Source: Streptomyces globisporus (GTDB lineage Bacteria; Actinomycetota; Actinomycetes; Streptomycetales; Streptomycetaceae). From it: DNA of 64,000 nucleotides. Shown one piece after another: positions 16,800 to 25,353 of this stretch. Position 1 is the first letter of the stretch. The number at the start of each line of letters is the position of its first letter. The stretch covers positions 62,001 to 126,000 of the forward strand of contig BMTG01000014.1 in NCBI GenBank assembly GCA_014649555.1. Direction: 5' to 3'. The notes under the pieces are model-generated. The model was given only the letters and a program-made list of their open reading frames with translations. It had not been told where the DNA came from and did not search any database. A program made the position numbers and the translations under genes.

Positions 16800-17621
16800 C
16801 TAGCCCAGCACCCAGTGCAGAACGGTGGCGTCATCATGCGCTTTACCGCGAGGCCAGCGCCGCCCGTCAGGGTCATCTGCCTCAGCCGCCCGGACGCTTC
16901 GAATCAGCTCCTCGGGCCCGGATGAGTTGATGACGTCCAATGCCTCACGCCAGGAGGCAAGTTCGAAGCGATCCACGAGCCGTGTCGCGCCGTCGCTGAG
17001 CAGCGTCACCGAGGCCAGGGCACTCCGCGGAAGAGTGCCGGCGAAGGCGTGCTCGGCAGCCGAGGAGTCGGGCCCAGCGATCCAGAAGCCATCGGGCCGA
17101 TTGCGACGGTCGGTGAGAGCGTCACGGTACTCAGCCAGTGCGCGAGCGTGTTCAGGCGTACCCGTCGGCAAGGAGTCGAGCGGCCCGCGCAGCTGCCGAC
17201 CGACCTCATCCAGACGCCGGTCACTGACTGCCGTCACGGCTCCGTCCTTGTCCGCCAGGAGGAGGGACGAGTCCCCGAGAACCAGGTACTCGACAGCTTC
17301 CGCACCGACGCGGACGGCGACGACCGTGCTGGTCGGACTGGCCCGGTGCACCAGGTCACAGGTGCCCTCATGCAGGCGCCTGACTAGGTCGATCGCATCG
17401 GCAAGACAGTCCGTCAGCGGCCGGGCAGGCCGCGAGGTGACACCACTCAACAGCAGGCCGCCGAGAGTCGCGGAGAACCAGGCGACGCCGTGCGAACAGC
17501 CGGTCTCTGCTCCTGCGACCCCGGCGCCGTCGAGCAAGACTGCGGCGCCAGGTGCAGCGGCGGCGAAGTCTTCGTTCTCGTGGTCGGCATCGGCCGCCAG
17601 GGTGGCGAGGGCCGCTCTCAC
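16800..17621 (-). CDS. PP2C-family protein phosphatase
   Basis: A 273-residue protein with PP2C/SpoIIE-type metal motifs: HENEDF near residue 16 (first Asp/Glu), VLLDGAG near residue 30 (DGxG), VLGDSSLL near residue 120, LLSDGATR near residue 216 and KAHDDATVLHW at the C-terminus. It should remove phosphate from Ser/Thr in a metal-dependent way. The GTG start overlaps the stop of the HTH protein gene (GTGA at 17618-17621), so the pair is a functional unit. In this context it could reset a partner-switch or phospho-regulator of the element. The phosphatase call is firm; its target is inferred from adjacency only. Confidence 0.82.
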   Translation of the reverse strand: MRAALATLAADADHENEDFAAAAPGAAVLLDGAGVAGAETGCSHGVAWFSATLGGLLLSGVTSRPARPLTDCLADAIDLVRRLHEGTCDLVHRASPTSTVVAVRVGAEAVEYLVLGDSSLLLADKDGAVTAVSDRRLDEVGRQLRGPLDSLPTGTPEHARALAEYRDALTDRRNRPDGFWIAGPDSSAAEHAFAGTLPRSALASVTLLSDGATRLVDRFELASWREALDVINSSGPEELIRSVRAAEADDPDGRRWPRGKAHDDATVLHWVLG

Positions 17622-18469
17622 ACCGACGTCTCCTCGTCGTGGCGGTACAGCGGGCAGAGCAGTTCGGCCGACAAAGGCTCACTGGTGTCCGGGTCGTACT
17701 CGACACCCACGAGCGTCGAGAACCGCTGATCGCCCACCTGCCCCCACAGGGTGTTCAGGTCATTGGTGAGCAGCTGCACGACGCCCAGAGAGCCTTGCGT
17801 GTGGATACCCGCGATGGCGAGGAGCGTCCCTTGGCCGTCCGGCCGTGGCAGCCTCCCGAGATATCCGACGTCGTACGACCGGGTCGGCGCACTGTCCTGC
17901 CCCGAGCGGTGGACTAGGCCGGTCTTCCGGTCGACCACGATCCACGGCCCGTCTTCCGCTCGCTCCCACGCGAGGACAGGGTCCTGCGCGTACGTGTCCC
18001 ACATCTCCTGGGACATGCGAGGACCGCAGACGACGACCAGGCCGTCACGGTCGAGGTCGATCGCTCCCGTGACCGGGACGTGCTCCGAGGTCACGTCGAG
18101 CCCGTACGACCGGGCCAGCTCTTCCAGCCGCTTGCCGGAGCTGACATCGTCCACCGCGACGACCGTACGACCGCGCTCGTCGTCCCGTCGAAGCGGAGTT
18201 GCGACGGTGACACTGCCCCGGCCGAGGAACGCGCCTTCGGGGGCGGGGCCCGTATGCCGGATCTGGTGGATACGCCCACGGCTGAGGCCCGCCTTCGCAG
18301 CGATCTGCGCGTAGGACAGCCCCTGAGCGTGGAGGTCCTGCACCACGCGACGGCGGAGACGGGCAAGCTCGGTCACCTCCTGCTGCGCGTCGGCCAACCG
18401 CGTCGTGACCTCACGCAGGAGCAGGTACGGATCATCAATGGCCACGATGCGCCGCAACTCGTCCGACAT
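17618..18469 (-). CDS. HTH DNA-binding protein, candidate element regulator
   Basis: A 283-residue protein starting MSDELRRIVAIDD at the ATG at 18469, with GGAGGTGAGG upstream. The N-terminal ~85 residues form a sigma-region-4-like helix-turn-helix (LARLRRRVVQDLHAQGLSY, AQIAAKAGLSRGRIHQIRH). The remaining ~190 residues form a separate alpha/beta domain containing VVVCGPRMSQEMWD and DGPWIVVDRKTGLVH that I cannot place in a named family. A perfect palindrome GTCTAG-N4-CTAGAC lies 28 bp upstream, so it may bind its own promoter. It is translationally coupled to a PP2C phosphatase, suggesting phosphorylation or ligand control. No KorSA homologue exists nearby. Confidence 0.7.
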   Translation of the reverse strand: MSDELRRIVAIDDPYLLLREVTTRLADAQQEVTELARLRRRVVQDLHAQGLSYAQIAAKAGLSRGRIHQIRHTGPAPEGAFLGRGSVTVATPLRRDDERGRTVVAVDDVSSGKRLEELARSYGLDVTSEHVPVTGAIDLDRDGLVVVCGPRMSQEMWDTYAQDPVLAWERAEDGPWIVVDRKTGLVHRSGQDSAPTRSYDVGYLGRLPRPDGQGTLLAIAGIHTQGSLGVVQLLTNDLNTLWGQVGDQRFSTLVGVEYDPDTSEPLSAELLCPLYRHDEETSV

Positions 18470-18496
18470 GACCTCACCTCCTAGCCCGTGCCAGGA

Positions 18497-18512
18497 GTCT
18501 AGCCCTCTAGAC
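18497..18512. promoter_or_regulatory. Perfect operator palindrome GTCTAG-CCCT-CTAGAC
   Basis: Six-base arms with a four-base spacer, 28 bp upstream of the HTH regulator start. The same 6-4-6 design occurs at 19040-19055 and, with one mismatch, at 13436-13451. The position suggests autoregulation. Confidence 0.78.
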
Positions 18513-18632
18513 AAAACGGGCGGGAGGCGCCGTCCCGTACGGACGCTGATGACATAGAAGCCGCTACGCCTCCGAGGCACACCCCGAGGGCTCACCGCCG
18601 ACCGCTCAGCGCACCGAGGGAGAAGTATCCGA

Positions 18633-19022
18633 TCACGCGCTCTCCCGAGCCAGGTCCGCCCACACGGAGCGCCGGTCAGCCGAGTTCACGACTCCCCAGT
18701 CCTTGGCGCACCCCGCGACCAGCGAGAGACCGCGACCGCCTTCCTCCTGTTCGGTCGCCTCACACAGGCGCGGTTCGCACTCAGCGCCTTGGTCGATCAC
18801 CTCGATCCGCACGAGATCGTCCCCGAAACCGACGACCACCAGGAACCACCCGCCGTCCGCTCCGCTCAGGGAGTGCCGGACAGCGTTCGTCGCCAGTTCG
18901 CTCACGACCAGAACGGCGTCATCGACAGGGGCGTGGCCTTCCACCAGCGAAGCCACGAAGTGACGGGCCTCGGCCACCTCTCCGGCCAGACCAGGGAAAG
19001 CACGGCACCACTCGGTACGCAT
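18633..19022 (-). CDS. RsbW-like ATP-binding (anti-sigma type) protein
   Basis: About 129 residues from the ATG at 19022, chosen because GAGGAG lies 5 bases upstream; a GTG at 19028 overlaps that site. It is a minimal GHKL ATPase: N-box ELATNAVRHS (Asn in motif I near residue 46), G1 box VIDQG (here DQGAE) and G2 box GGRGLSLV. Such proteins in Streptomyces are RsbW/SpoIIAB relatives that can bind sigma factors or anti-sigma antagonists; many are of unknown partner. A palindromic operator lies 18 bp upstream. Its closeness to a PP2C phosphatase is suggestive of partner switching, although no STAS anti-anti-sigma protein is present. Confidence 0.83.
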   Translation of the reverse strand: MRTEWCRAFPGLAGEVAEARHFVASLVEGHAPVDDAVLVVSELATNAVRHSLSGADGGWFLVVVGFGDDLVRIEVIDQGAECEPRLCEATEQEEGGRGLSLVAGCAKDWGVVNSADRRSVWADLARESA

Positions 19023-19039
19023 GAACACTCCTCGCCATC

Positions 19040-19055
19040 GTCTAGGGGACTAGAC
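19040..19055. promoter_or_regulatory. Perfect operator palindrome GTCTAG-GGGA-CTAGAC
   Basis: It has the same 6-4-6 palindrome as at 18497 and lies 18 bp upstream of the RsbW-like gene start, where a bound repressor would block transcription or initiation complex formation. Confidence 0.78.
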
Positions 19056-19117
19056 ATCCCGAAGGCAGAGTATTCCCATGCGCAAGCCCAAGCCAGGCAT
19101 CTTGAGGAATTATTCCT

Positions 19118-19963
19118 CTACGAGTGAGCGGCCGGACCCAGACCCTGGAACTCCTTCATCACGCGCAACAGGAGTTCCCTCGCTTCACCACCGAAGACCG
19201 CAGCACCCACGAAGCGTCCGAACTGCTCCTCGTACGTTGCCAGTTCGTCCGAATCGGCGGTCACCCGCTCTCGATCGAAAGTCTCGATCACCACGGCTTC
19301 CTGGTCGCACAGAGTGAACCCATGCCGAGGCATAATCGGCACTGGCCGACGCCAGGGCACGATGCCGAGGCGGACCGTGGTGAGGCTCTCAACGGCCAAC
19401 AACCGGTCGAACTGAGCAAGCATCAGGTCCGGCGTTCCCGGCCAGGTCCGCAGTACGGCTTCAGTGATCACGAACACCGACTCCCGCTGCGGCTCGTACA
19501 GCACGCTCTGCCGCTCCACCCGAGCAGCGACCGCACTTCCCACGGCCTCCGGAGTGGCGTTCGGCGCGCTGCTGAACACATGCCGGGCGTACTCGGCGCT
19601 CTGCAACATGGCCGGCAGAACCACGCACTGGAACGAACGCACCAGCCGAGCCGAGCGCACGGCGTCATCAACGGTCAGGCCGGGAGGCGGGATGGCCACT
19701 CCCGCCCGGTCCGAGGCACTCTCAACGGCGGTCAGGAGGTCCCGCACTTCACGTGAGGTGGCCTCATCGAGCAGGAGAGCGCGAGCCAGGCGCTCCAGCA
19801 CATCGGAGCTGGGGACCATGCGCCCGTTCTCCACCTTGGACACGGTGGGCTGCCCGACCCCTGCCTCCTGGGCCAGCGCTGCACCAGACAGGCCGGCCTC
19901 AGCACGCAATGCCCGAAGGCGCGCACCGAGCACCTTCATCCGCTCCTGCCGCTCACTCCCCAT
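19118..19963 (-). CDS. XRE-family regulator with DUF5753 (Scr1/WhiJ-like)
   Basis: About 281 residues from the ATG at 19963 (MGSERQERMKVLGARLR). An XRE helix-turn-helix occupies residues ~10-65 (LRALRAEAGLSGAALAQEAGVGQPTVSKVENG). The C-terminal DUF5753 region includes the typical VLPAMLQSAEYARHVF and RQSVLYEPQRESVFVITEAVLR segments. This is the WhiJ/Scr1 class, generally found with a DUF397 partner and an RsbW-like gene. Here the RsbW-like gene is immediately downstream, but no DUF397 gene follows. It faces the Mza operon across a 1.1-kb gap. A longer reading to 20023 is possible but has no ribosome-binding site that I can see. Confidence 0.87.
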   Translation of the reverse strand: MGSERQERMKVLGARLRALRAEAGLSGAALAQEAGVGQPTVSKVENGRMVPSSDVLERLARALLLDEATSREVRDLLTAVESASDRAGVAIPPPGLTVDDAVRSARLVRSFQCVVLPAMLQSAEYARHVFSSAPNATPEAVGSAVAARVERQSVLYEPQRESVFVITEAVLRTWPGTPDLMLAQFDRLLAVESLTTVRLGIVPWRRPVPIMPRHGFTLCDQEAVVIETFDRERVTADSDELATYEEQFGRFVGAAVFGGEARELLLRVMKEFQGLGPAAHS

Positions 19964-20358
19964 ACCCAGGGTTCTACACCACAGGGCGGAGACCATGCCC
20001 AAGCCAGCGAGAGCAGTGACCACCGAGGCCCATCATGATTCAAACTTTCTCTACTGGTTCAAGGCACCCGGCTGCGCTCCGCTCCGCCGGGCGCGCTTCC
20101 CGGCTCCGCTCCGGGCGACGCTCCTGCCTTCGGCCCGCTCCGCCCGCGCTGCGCCGACGCGCGCCCACTGGTGGATAGGGCCGGTGGTCATGAGGCGAGC
20201 ACCACATAGAGCGGCCTGCGGTCAAGACAATGCCTCCGGCGGGGATCGGCCGGCACCGGGATGGAGGGGGCGCCGTTCCAGAGTGCGGGCCCGTAGTGGC
20301 GTGCGCGGGGTGCTCCCATCCCGTCCACCGCCGACCCAGGCAGAGCCGAGCAGACACG

Positions 20359-20413
20359 GCACCTGGCGTCCAGGTCGTTCGTACAGTGGCGCGCTCCACC
20401 TGGACGCCAGGCA
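20359..20413. repeat. Imperfect inverted repeat, possible hairpin or origin element
   Basis: ACCTGGCGTCCAGGT (20361-20375) and ACCTGGACGCCAGG (20398-20411) are near-perfect reverse complements separated by 22 bases. Each arm is also partly self-complementary (CCTGG...CCAGG), so a cruciform with two small hairpins or one long hairpin can form. Confidence 0.6.
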
Positions 20414-20545
20414 CCGCGCCTGCTCCACGGTGTGTGGGTCGACGGCGGACGGGATGGGAGCTGGGGGAAGTGGTGGGTTGATCAATATAGGCATCTTCTG
20501 CTGCGCCTCACCCAGCGCCCTAAAGTGCCGCTTGAGGGGGGCGAG

Positions 20546-20752
20546 ATGGCAGACAAAAACAGTTGGTGAAATAACCCGCACTGGTACCTGGTGTTCGTGG
20601 GACTACTTCTGTGCGCCCTGATCACCGCAGGCGACATGATCAGCCGCTGTGTGTTGGGTGTAGGGCTCACGCTGACTGCTATCCGCTACGGGCACGAGTC
20701 TGCAAGGTGGGTCCGCGTCAAGTCCGGCAAGAACCCTGACACCAGTAGCTGA
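20546..20752 (+). pseudogene. Small membrane protein frame with an in-frame TGA
   Basis: A GGGGGGCGAG ribosome-binding site precedes ATG at 20546, which reads MADKNSW and then TGA at 20567-20569. The same frame continues open for 60 further codons, with a convincing membrane segment (YLVFVGLLLCALITAG), a second weaker one (CVLGVGLTLTAI) and a basic tail ending NPDTSS. Either the gene has acquired a nonsense mutation or translation begins at an internal GTG after the stop. The match of frame across the TGA favours a former single gene of about 68 residues. Confidence 0.4.
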
Positions 20753-21063
20753 CACCAACAGCAGCGGTCAAGGTCGAACCTCACCGACCGCCCAGCAGCG
20801 GTACAGCAGACTGTGACCGCCGTCGCCGTCCCTCTGTGATCGACCAGAGGATGATGAGGCGAGGCATCAAGGCCTTGGCCATCTGAGCGCGCTGGCCTCC
20901 GAGGTAGCCGGCGCTCTCACCCTCGCCTCGCTCAGTGAGACACCACGCATGGCTGTCGCTAGTGCACCCCGTCGAAGCTCGGGATGCGCCAACCCTGCCC
21001 AACCTTCGTCAACTTCCCTTAACCTCTCGACTAGTACCGCGACGAGGGGGACCGGAACATCAC

Positions 21064-22545
21064 ATGCAGGGACGTGTACTTGGTGAAGAGCGCCTCGATC
21101 CGTACGCCGAAGACCTCATCGAGTCGCTGCGCGCCTTTGGCTACGACCTACCGACGGCATTGGCCGACCTGGTAGACAACAGCATCGCTGCACGAGCCAA
21201 GAACGTACACATCTCGTTCTGCTCAGACCCTGGTCAGACTTGGGTGGCCATCGTCGATGACGGCACCGGTATGAGCGAACCTGAGCTCCACGCGGCCATG
21301 AGGTTCGCACGCAACCCGAGGCACCAACGAGCCGACGGGGACCTTGGACGATTCGGCTTGGGCCTCAAGACAGCATCCCTCTCTCAAGCACGAATGCTCA
21401 CCGTCCTATCCCGACACGCCGCTGGCTCACTTGCGGCGAGAACCTGGGACATTGACTACATAGCACAGCGCAAGGAATGGCTTGTACTCACAGAGCCTGA
21501 TCCTGAAGTCCTCCGCATCGCCGATCAAGTCGGATTCACTGGGCAAGGTACAGCAATCGTCTGGAGGAAGACGGACAAGCTCGGAGACGGCAGGACACTG
21601 TCCCGGAGAGTTTCGGACGCTGGACGCGAACTCGCCCTCACTTTTCACCGGTTCCTAGCATCGGGGCGCCTTAACTTGCAAATAGCACGCCAAGTGCTCG
21701 CCCCTTTGGATCCGTACCTCAGACGTCACCCCGCTACACAGGATCGGGGCGTTGAAGAGCTTACGGCCTCCGGACACTCCATACGAGTTAACCCAGTGGT
21801 TTTGCCTCATCCGTCTAGGCTGACGAAGAAAGAAACAACCCTGGTTTCTGGCCCCGGCGGCATGCTCGCACGCCAAGGATTCTACGTTTACCGAGGGGAT
21901 CGGCTGGTCGTAGCCGGGAGCTGGTTGGGGCTTGCAGGAATGCATAAGTCGGCACCGACTCGACTAGCCCGCCTGGCCCTTGAGATTCCTCCGAGAGTCG
22001 ACCTCGCTTGGGCAGTAGACGTTAGGAAGGCGACTGTACATCCTCCAGTCCAGCTTGAACCAAGGTTGATCGAGCTTGCTGAGGATGTACGAGCCAGATC
22101 CGAGAAAGTATTCACCCACCGTGGTGCTCCCGCTCGTGGTCACGGTAGGCGCGCTAGCGTCGAGCCCGTATGGCATCAAGTCCGCAGACTAGGGCAGTCC
22201 GAGTACTCCATCAATAGAGAACATCCACTCGTCGTGGCAGCGTCTTCAAGCCCCTCTTGCAAAACGATAGAAGGGGCACTTCGACTGATCGAGACCACGC
22301 TGCCTAGAGAGCTCATCGTTCAGGAAGCAGTCAACCACGCTACTGAACATGCTCCAGAGCAGGAAGGGAGCGAGCCTGACATGGAAGAAGTACTCGTCAT
22401 GCTTCGGTCGCTGCTGACAGGACTCCCCTCAGACCCAGCAGATAGAACCGCTCTAGCGGATGCCCTACTGAAATCCGAACCGTTCTGCCGGTATCCGGGC
22501 CTTGTTAAAGAAATCATCGAACAAGTTCCTCCCGAGGAGGCGTGA
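21064..22545 (+). CDS. mzaA: MutL/MORC-like GHKL ATPase of an Mza-type defence operon
   Basis: About 493 residues from the ATG at 21064 (MQGRVLGEERLDP); the longer frame from 20935 reads non-coding-like sequence. The GHKL ATP-binding motifs are complete: ADLVDNSIAA at ~34-43 (Asn39 metal ligand), IVDDGTGM at ~63-70, and GRFGLGLKTAS at ~95-105, followed by a MutL/MORC-type second domain. No zinc finger or endonuclease motif was seen. Iyer, Abhiman and Aravind (2008) described such ATPases in operons with Z1, AIPR and methylase genes, and Gao et al. (2020) named a related anti-phage system Mza. It is presumed to be the ATP-dependent clamp or sensor. Three bases separate it from the Z1 gene. Confidence 0.85.
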   Translation: MQGRVLGEERLDPYAEDLIESLRAFGYDLPTALADLVDNSIAARAKNVHISFCSDPGQTWVAIVDDGTGMSEPELHAAMRFARNPRHQRADGDLGRFGLGLKTASLSQARMLTVLSRHAAGSLAARTWDIDYIAQRKEWLVLTEPDPEVLRIADQVGFTGQGTAIVWRKTDKLGDGRTLSRRVSDAGRELALTFHRFLASGRLNLQIARQVLAPLDPYLRRHPATQDRGVEELTASGHSIRVNPVVLPHPSRLTKKETTLVSGPGGMLARQGFYVYRGDRLVVAGSWLGLAGMHKSAPTRLARLALEIPPRVDLAWAVDVRKATVHPPVQLEPRLIELAEDVRARSEKVFTHRGAPARGHGRRASVEPVWHQVRRLGQSEYSINREHPLVVAASSSPSCKTIEGALRLIETTLPRELIVQEAVNHATEHAPEQEGSEPDMEEVLVMLRSLLTGLPSDPADRTALADALLKSEPFCRYPGLVKEIIEQVPPEEA

Positions 22546-22548
22546 ACA

Positions 22549-25353
22549 ATGACGGATCTCACGGAGTCTGCCCTGATCCTTGCACGACAGAAGGTCTTTG
22601 ACCTTGAGAAGCACGAACGCACACGCGAGCGTTTCAAAGAGCTCGCACGAGGAGCCGCGGCCCTGCTTTCTGCAGCAGGGAGCGTTTCAGTAGAAGAGGT
22701 TACCCGGCGTCTGGAGGCAGAATTTGATGTCTGGGTCCCCCAGCCCATTGTAGTGAGCGACCCCGATGGCCACGTAGCTTGGTTGAAGGATAGGCGCCAG
22801 GATATCGAGTTCGCATACTGGAATCGCTACGCTGAATGGCTGAAGAAAGACTGGAAGCCGAGCACGGTAGAGGCTCTTGATGAAGCAACAGACCAGATCC
22901 TTGAACTTCTAGAGGATCCGGCACGATCCGGCGTCTGGAAGACCTACGGAATGGTCTACGGGCAGGTTCAATCCGGTAAAACGGCTAGTTACACAGGCTT
23001 GATATGTAAGGCTGCAGATGCCGGGTACCAAGTCATTGTTGTCCTAACAAGCCAGCATGAGAGCCTCCGCCACCAAACCCAGGCGCGACTTGATAAGGAA
23101 TTCCTTGGCTTCAACAGCAAGCTGAGCCGCAACCCGGATGCCGACAGCTCTGTCATCATCGGAGTCGGAACCTTGGGGATGAAGAAGCCTGCTATATGCC
23201 AGCCTGTAACGACTCAGGTCAGCGACTTCACCGCAGCCCAATTCCAAGGTACGCCGGTCAATATAAACGAGGTAAGCATCCTCGTAGTCGCCAAGAAGAA
23301 CGCCCGCATCCTTGGAAATCTCAAGGATTGGCTCGGTAACTTCTGCACGGAAGGCGAGGACCCTCGAAGCATCAAAAATATTCCACTTCTTCTTATCGAT
23401 GACGAAGCCGACTATGCTTCCGTCGATACCAAGCGCCCCAAAAAGGGCAGCAGCCAAAGCGATCCCGACCATGACCCGACCGCGATCAACAAGGCAATCC
23501 GCGGACTGCTGGATCAGTTCGATAAGCGAGCCTACGTAGCTTACACAGCCACCCCCTTCGCCAATATATTTATCCCGGACAAGACCAATCATCCTACTCA
23601 CGGCGAAGACCTGTTCCCGAAGAACTTTCTCGTGGCTCTGGAACCTCCCTCCAACTATTGCGGTCCGGAAGTCGTATTCGGCCTTGAAGATCCATCGGCC
23701 GCCGAGATCCGCGAGCCCCTCCCGATAACGCGCCCGGTGGATGACCACGAATACTGGCTACCCGATAGCCACAAGAAGGGTTACCGCCCTGGTAAGCAGC
23801 TACCGCCGTCACTCATTGAAGCTCTCGACGCTTTCGTGCTAGGCACTGCGGTCCGAAGGGTCCGGGCGAGGGACCATGACGTCGCCGGCGGACACAACAC
23901 TATGTTGGTCCACGTCACTCGTTGGACGGATGTACAGGGAGAGATTGCGCGTCAAATAGAGGGTCACTTGCAGGGCATGTCCGCCGAGTGGGGAGATTAC
24001 GGAAAGGCAGGACGCGAACTACGCGAGCGGCTACTGACGCTCTGGGAGGACGACTTTTCCCCCACCCACGATGAGATCGTCGGCCGAGATGACGTAAGCG
24101 CACTCGCTGGACCTCCAACTACATGGGAAGACCTGGAGGATTTCATCCCGCTGATCCTCGACGAGGCATCCTCCAATGTGAAAAGGATCAACGGCACGGC
24201 CGCCGATGTGTTGGAATATCAGTCGACCACCCCTGTTACCGTAGTGGCAGTGGGAGGAGACAAGCTATCTCGCGGCCTTACACTGGAAGGGCTGACGGTC
24301 TCCTACTATTTGCGGGCTTCCAAAACCTACGACACTCTCCTGCAGATGGGTCGCTGGTTTGGATATAGGTCCGGGTACCTGGATATCACCCGCCTGTACA
24401 CGACAACAGAACTTGTTAATTACTACGTTCACATCACTCGGGCGAACCGTGAACTGATGGACCTCACTGCAGCCGTATCCCGGGCACGCCAGACACCTAA
24501 GCATGTAGGGCTTCGTGTACTCGACGGGCAGGGGAACCTCCAGGTCACCGCGGCTACCAAAATGCGCTCATCGCAGGTGATGACGGTCAGTCTCTCCGCT
24601 AGCAGAGCTGAGACCCTGGTGATGCGAACGGACGAGGACGCGCAGGCTCAGAACTACAGCCGCCTTGAACGGCTAGTCGAAGCGATTGAGCCAGCCAGTC
24701 CCGTTCCTCAGGGCAAGCTGGAAGGAGCCGGCCGGGGCTTCTTCCGTCAAGACGTGCCGCCGCAGGCCGTCATAGAATTCCTCGAAGGCTTCCACGTATC
24801 CCCCCGAGTGCTCACTGCCAATCCAGAGAATTTGGTCCCCTACATCAAGAACCAAGTGGCTAAAGGCGAGCTAGTCCGCTGGACGGTAGCAATCACAGGC
24901 GGAGCCTCTACTGTTCCCTTGGAAAAACTCGGCGTGCCGCTAGTAAAGCGGCGGACGATCACACACTCCAGGGTACTCGACGGTGAGTGCGAGGTCGGCG
25001 TGCTGGTTAGCCCCGCACATGAGGCGATAGGCCTTACCTCGGACAAAGTGAATGAGGCATTCAACCTGACGGTCCAGGACTTCCTTGAAAGCGGCAAAGG
25101 TAGAGAGCCGAAGCGTGCCAGCGGGGAGTCATTGCGCAAGCTTCGCGACCCCAGCGAGGGCCTACTGTTGATTTACCCCATCGATCCCATCGCGTCCGAT
25201 ATAGAAGTCTCGGACTCGAATATTCCTATCGTAGGATACGCGGTCGTCTTCCCGCATTCCGAAAAAGCGAAGAAGGTTCGGTACCGCGTAAATCAGGTCT
25301 TCCTCGACGGCCTTCGGAAGGCTATCGAAGAGGATGCTGAGGGCGACGAGTGA
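22549..25353 (+). CDS. mzaB: Z1-domain superfamily II ATPase
   Basis: A 934-residue helicase-like protein. The nucleotide-binding motif GQVQSGKTAS lies at ~138-147, the Walker B IDDEADYAS at ~273-281, motif III-like AYTATPFANIF at ~321-331, and the Z1 signature LLQMGRWFGYR at ~597-607 preceded by GGDKLSRGLTLEG. These define the Z1 family of superfamily II ATPases found beside MutL/MORC-like ATPases. It probably translocates on or remodels DNA for the other Mza components. The start codon is 3 bp after the ATPase stop, and its TGA overlaps the start region of the next gene, so all four genes are co-translated. GC content and codon choice are clearly lower than in the flanking chromosome. Confidence 0.9.
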   Translation: MTDLTESALILARQKVFDLEKHERTRERFKELARGAAALLSAAGSVSVEEVTRRLEAEFDVWVPQPIVVSDPDGHVAWLKDRRQDIEFAYWNRYAEWLKKDWKPSTVEALDEATDQILELLEDPARSGVWKTYGMVYGQVQSGKTASYTGLICKAADAGYQVIVVLTSQHESLRHQTQARLDKEFLGFNSKLSRNPDADSSVIIGVGTLGMKKPAICQPVTTQVSDFTAAQFQGTPVNINEVSILVVAKKNARILGNLKDWLGNFCTEGEDPRSIKNIPLLLIDDEADYASVDTKRPKKGSSQSDPDHDPTAINKAIRGLLDQFDKRAYVAYTATPFANIFIPDKTNHPTHGEDLFPKNFLVALEPPSNYCGPEVVFGLEDPSAAEIREPLPITRPVDDHEYWLPDSHKKGYRPGKQLPPSLIEALDAFVLGTAVRRVRARDHDVAGGHNTMLVHVTRWTDVQGEIARQIEGHLQGMSAEWGDYGKAGRELRERLLTLWEDDFSPTHDEIVGRDDVSALAGPPTTWEDLEDFIPLILDEASSNVKRINGTAADVLEYQSTTPVTVVAVGGDKLSRGLTLEGLTVSYYLRASKTYDTLLQMGRWFGYRSGYLDITRLYTTTELVNYYVHITRANRELMDLTAAVSRARQTPKHVGLRVLDGQGNLQVTAATKMRSSQVMTVSLSASRAETLVMRTDEDAQAQNYSRLERLVEAIEPASPVPQGKLEGAGRGFFRQDVPPQAVIEFLEGFHVSPRVLTANPENLVPYIKNQVAKGELVRWTVAITGGASTVPLEKLGVPLVKRRTITHSRVLDGECEVGVLVSPAHEAIGLTSDKVNEAFNLTVQDFLESGKGREPKRASGESLRKLRDPSEGLLLIYPIDPIASDIEVSDSNIPIVGYAVVFPHSEKAKKVRYRVNQVFLDGLRKAIEEDAEGDE

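Larger units (their letters stand above)
20024..21063. other. Long gap between the regulator and the Mza operon
   Basis: About 1 kb with no intact gene. 20050-20170 is very GC-rich with repeated GCTCCGCTCCGC-like steps. A strong inverted repeat follows at 20359-20413. A small membrane-protein frame with an internal stop lies at 20546-20752. The last 300 bp hold a short hairpin (CCTCTG...CAGAGG near 20829-20847) and the Mza promoter. Non-coding DNA of this length in a compact element could hold a replication origin or an RNA; neither is shown. Confidence 0.6.

Noticed and set aside
21808-21825. GTCTAG within the MutL-like gene as an operator
   Set aside because: It is a single half-site inside coding sequence, with no second half at 4-bp spacing.
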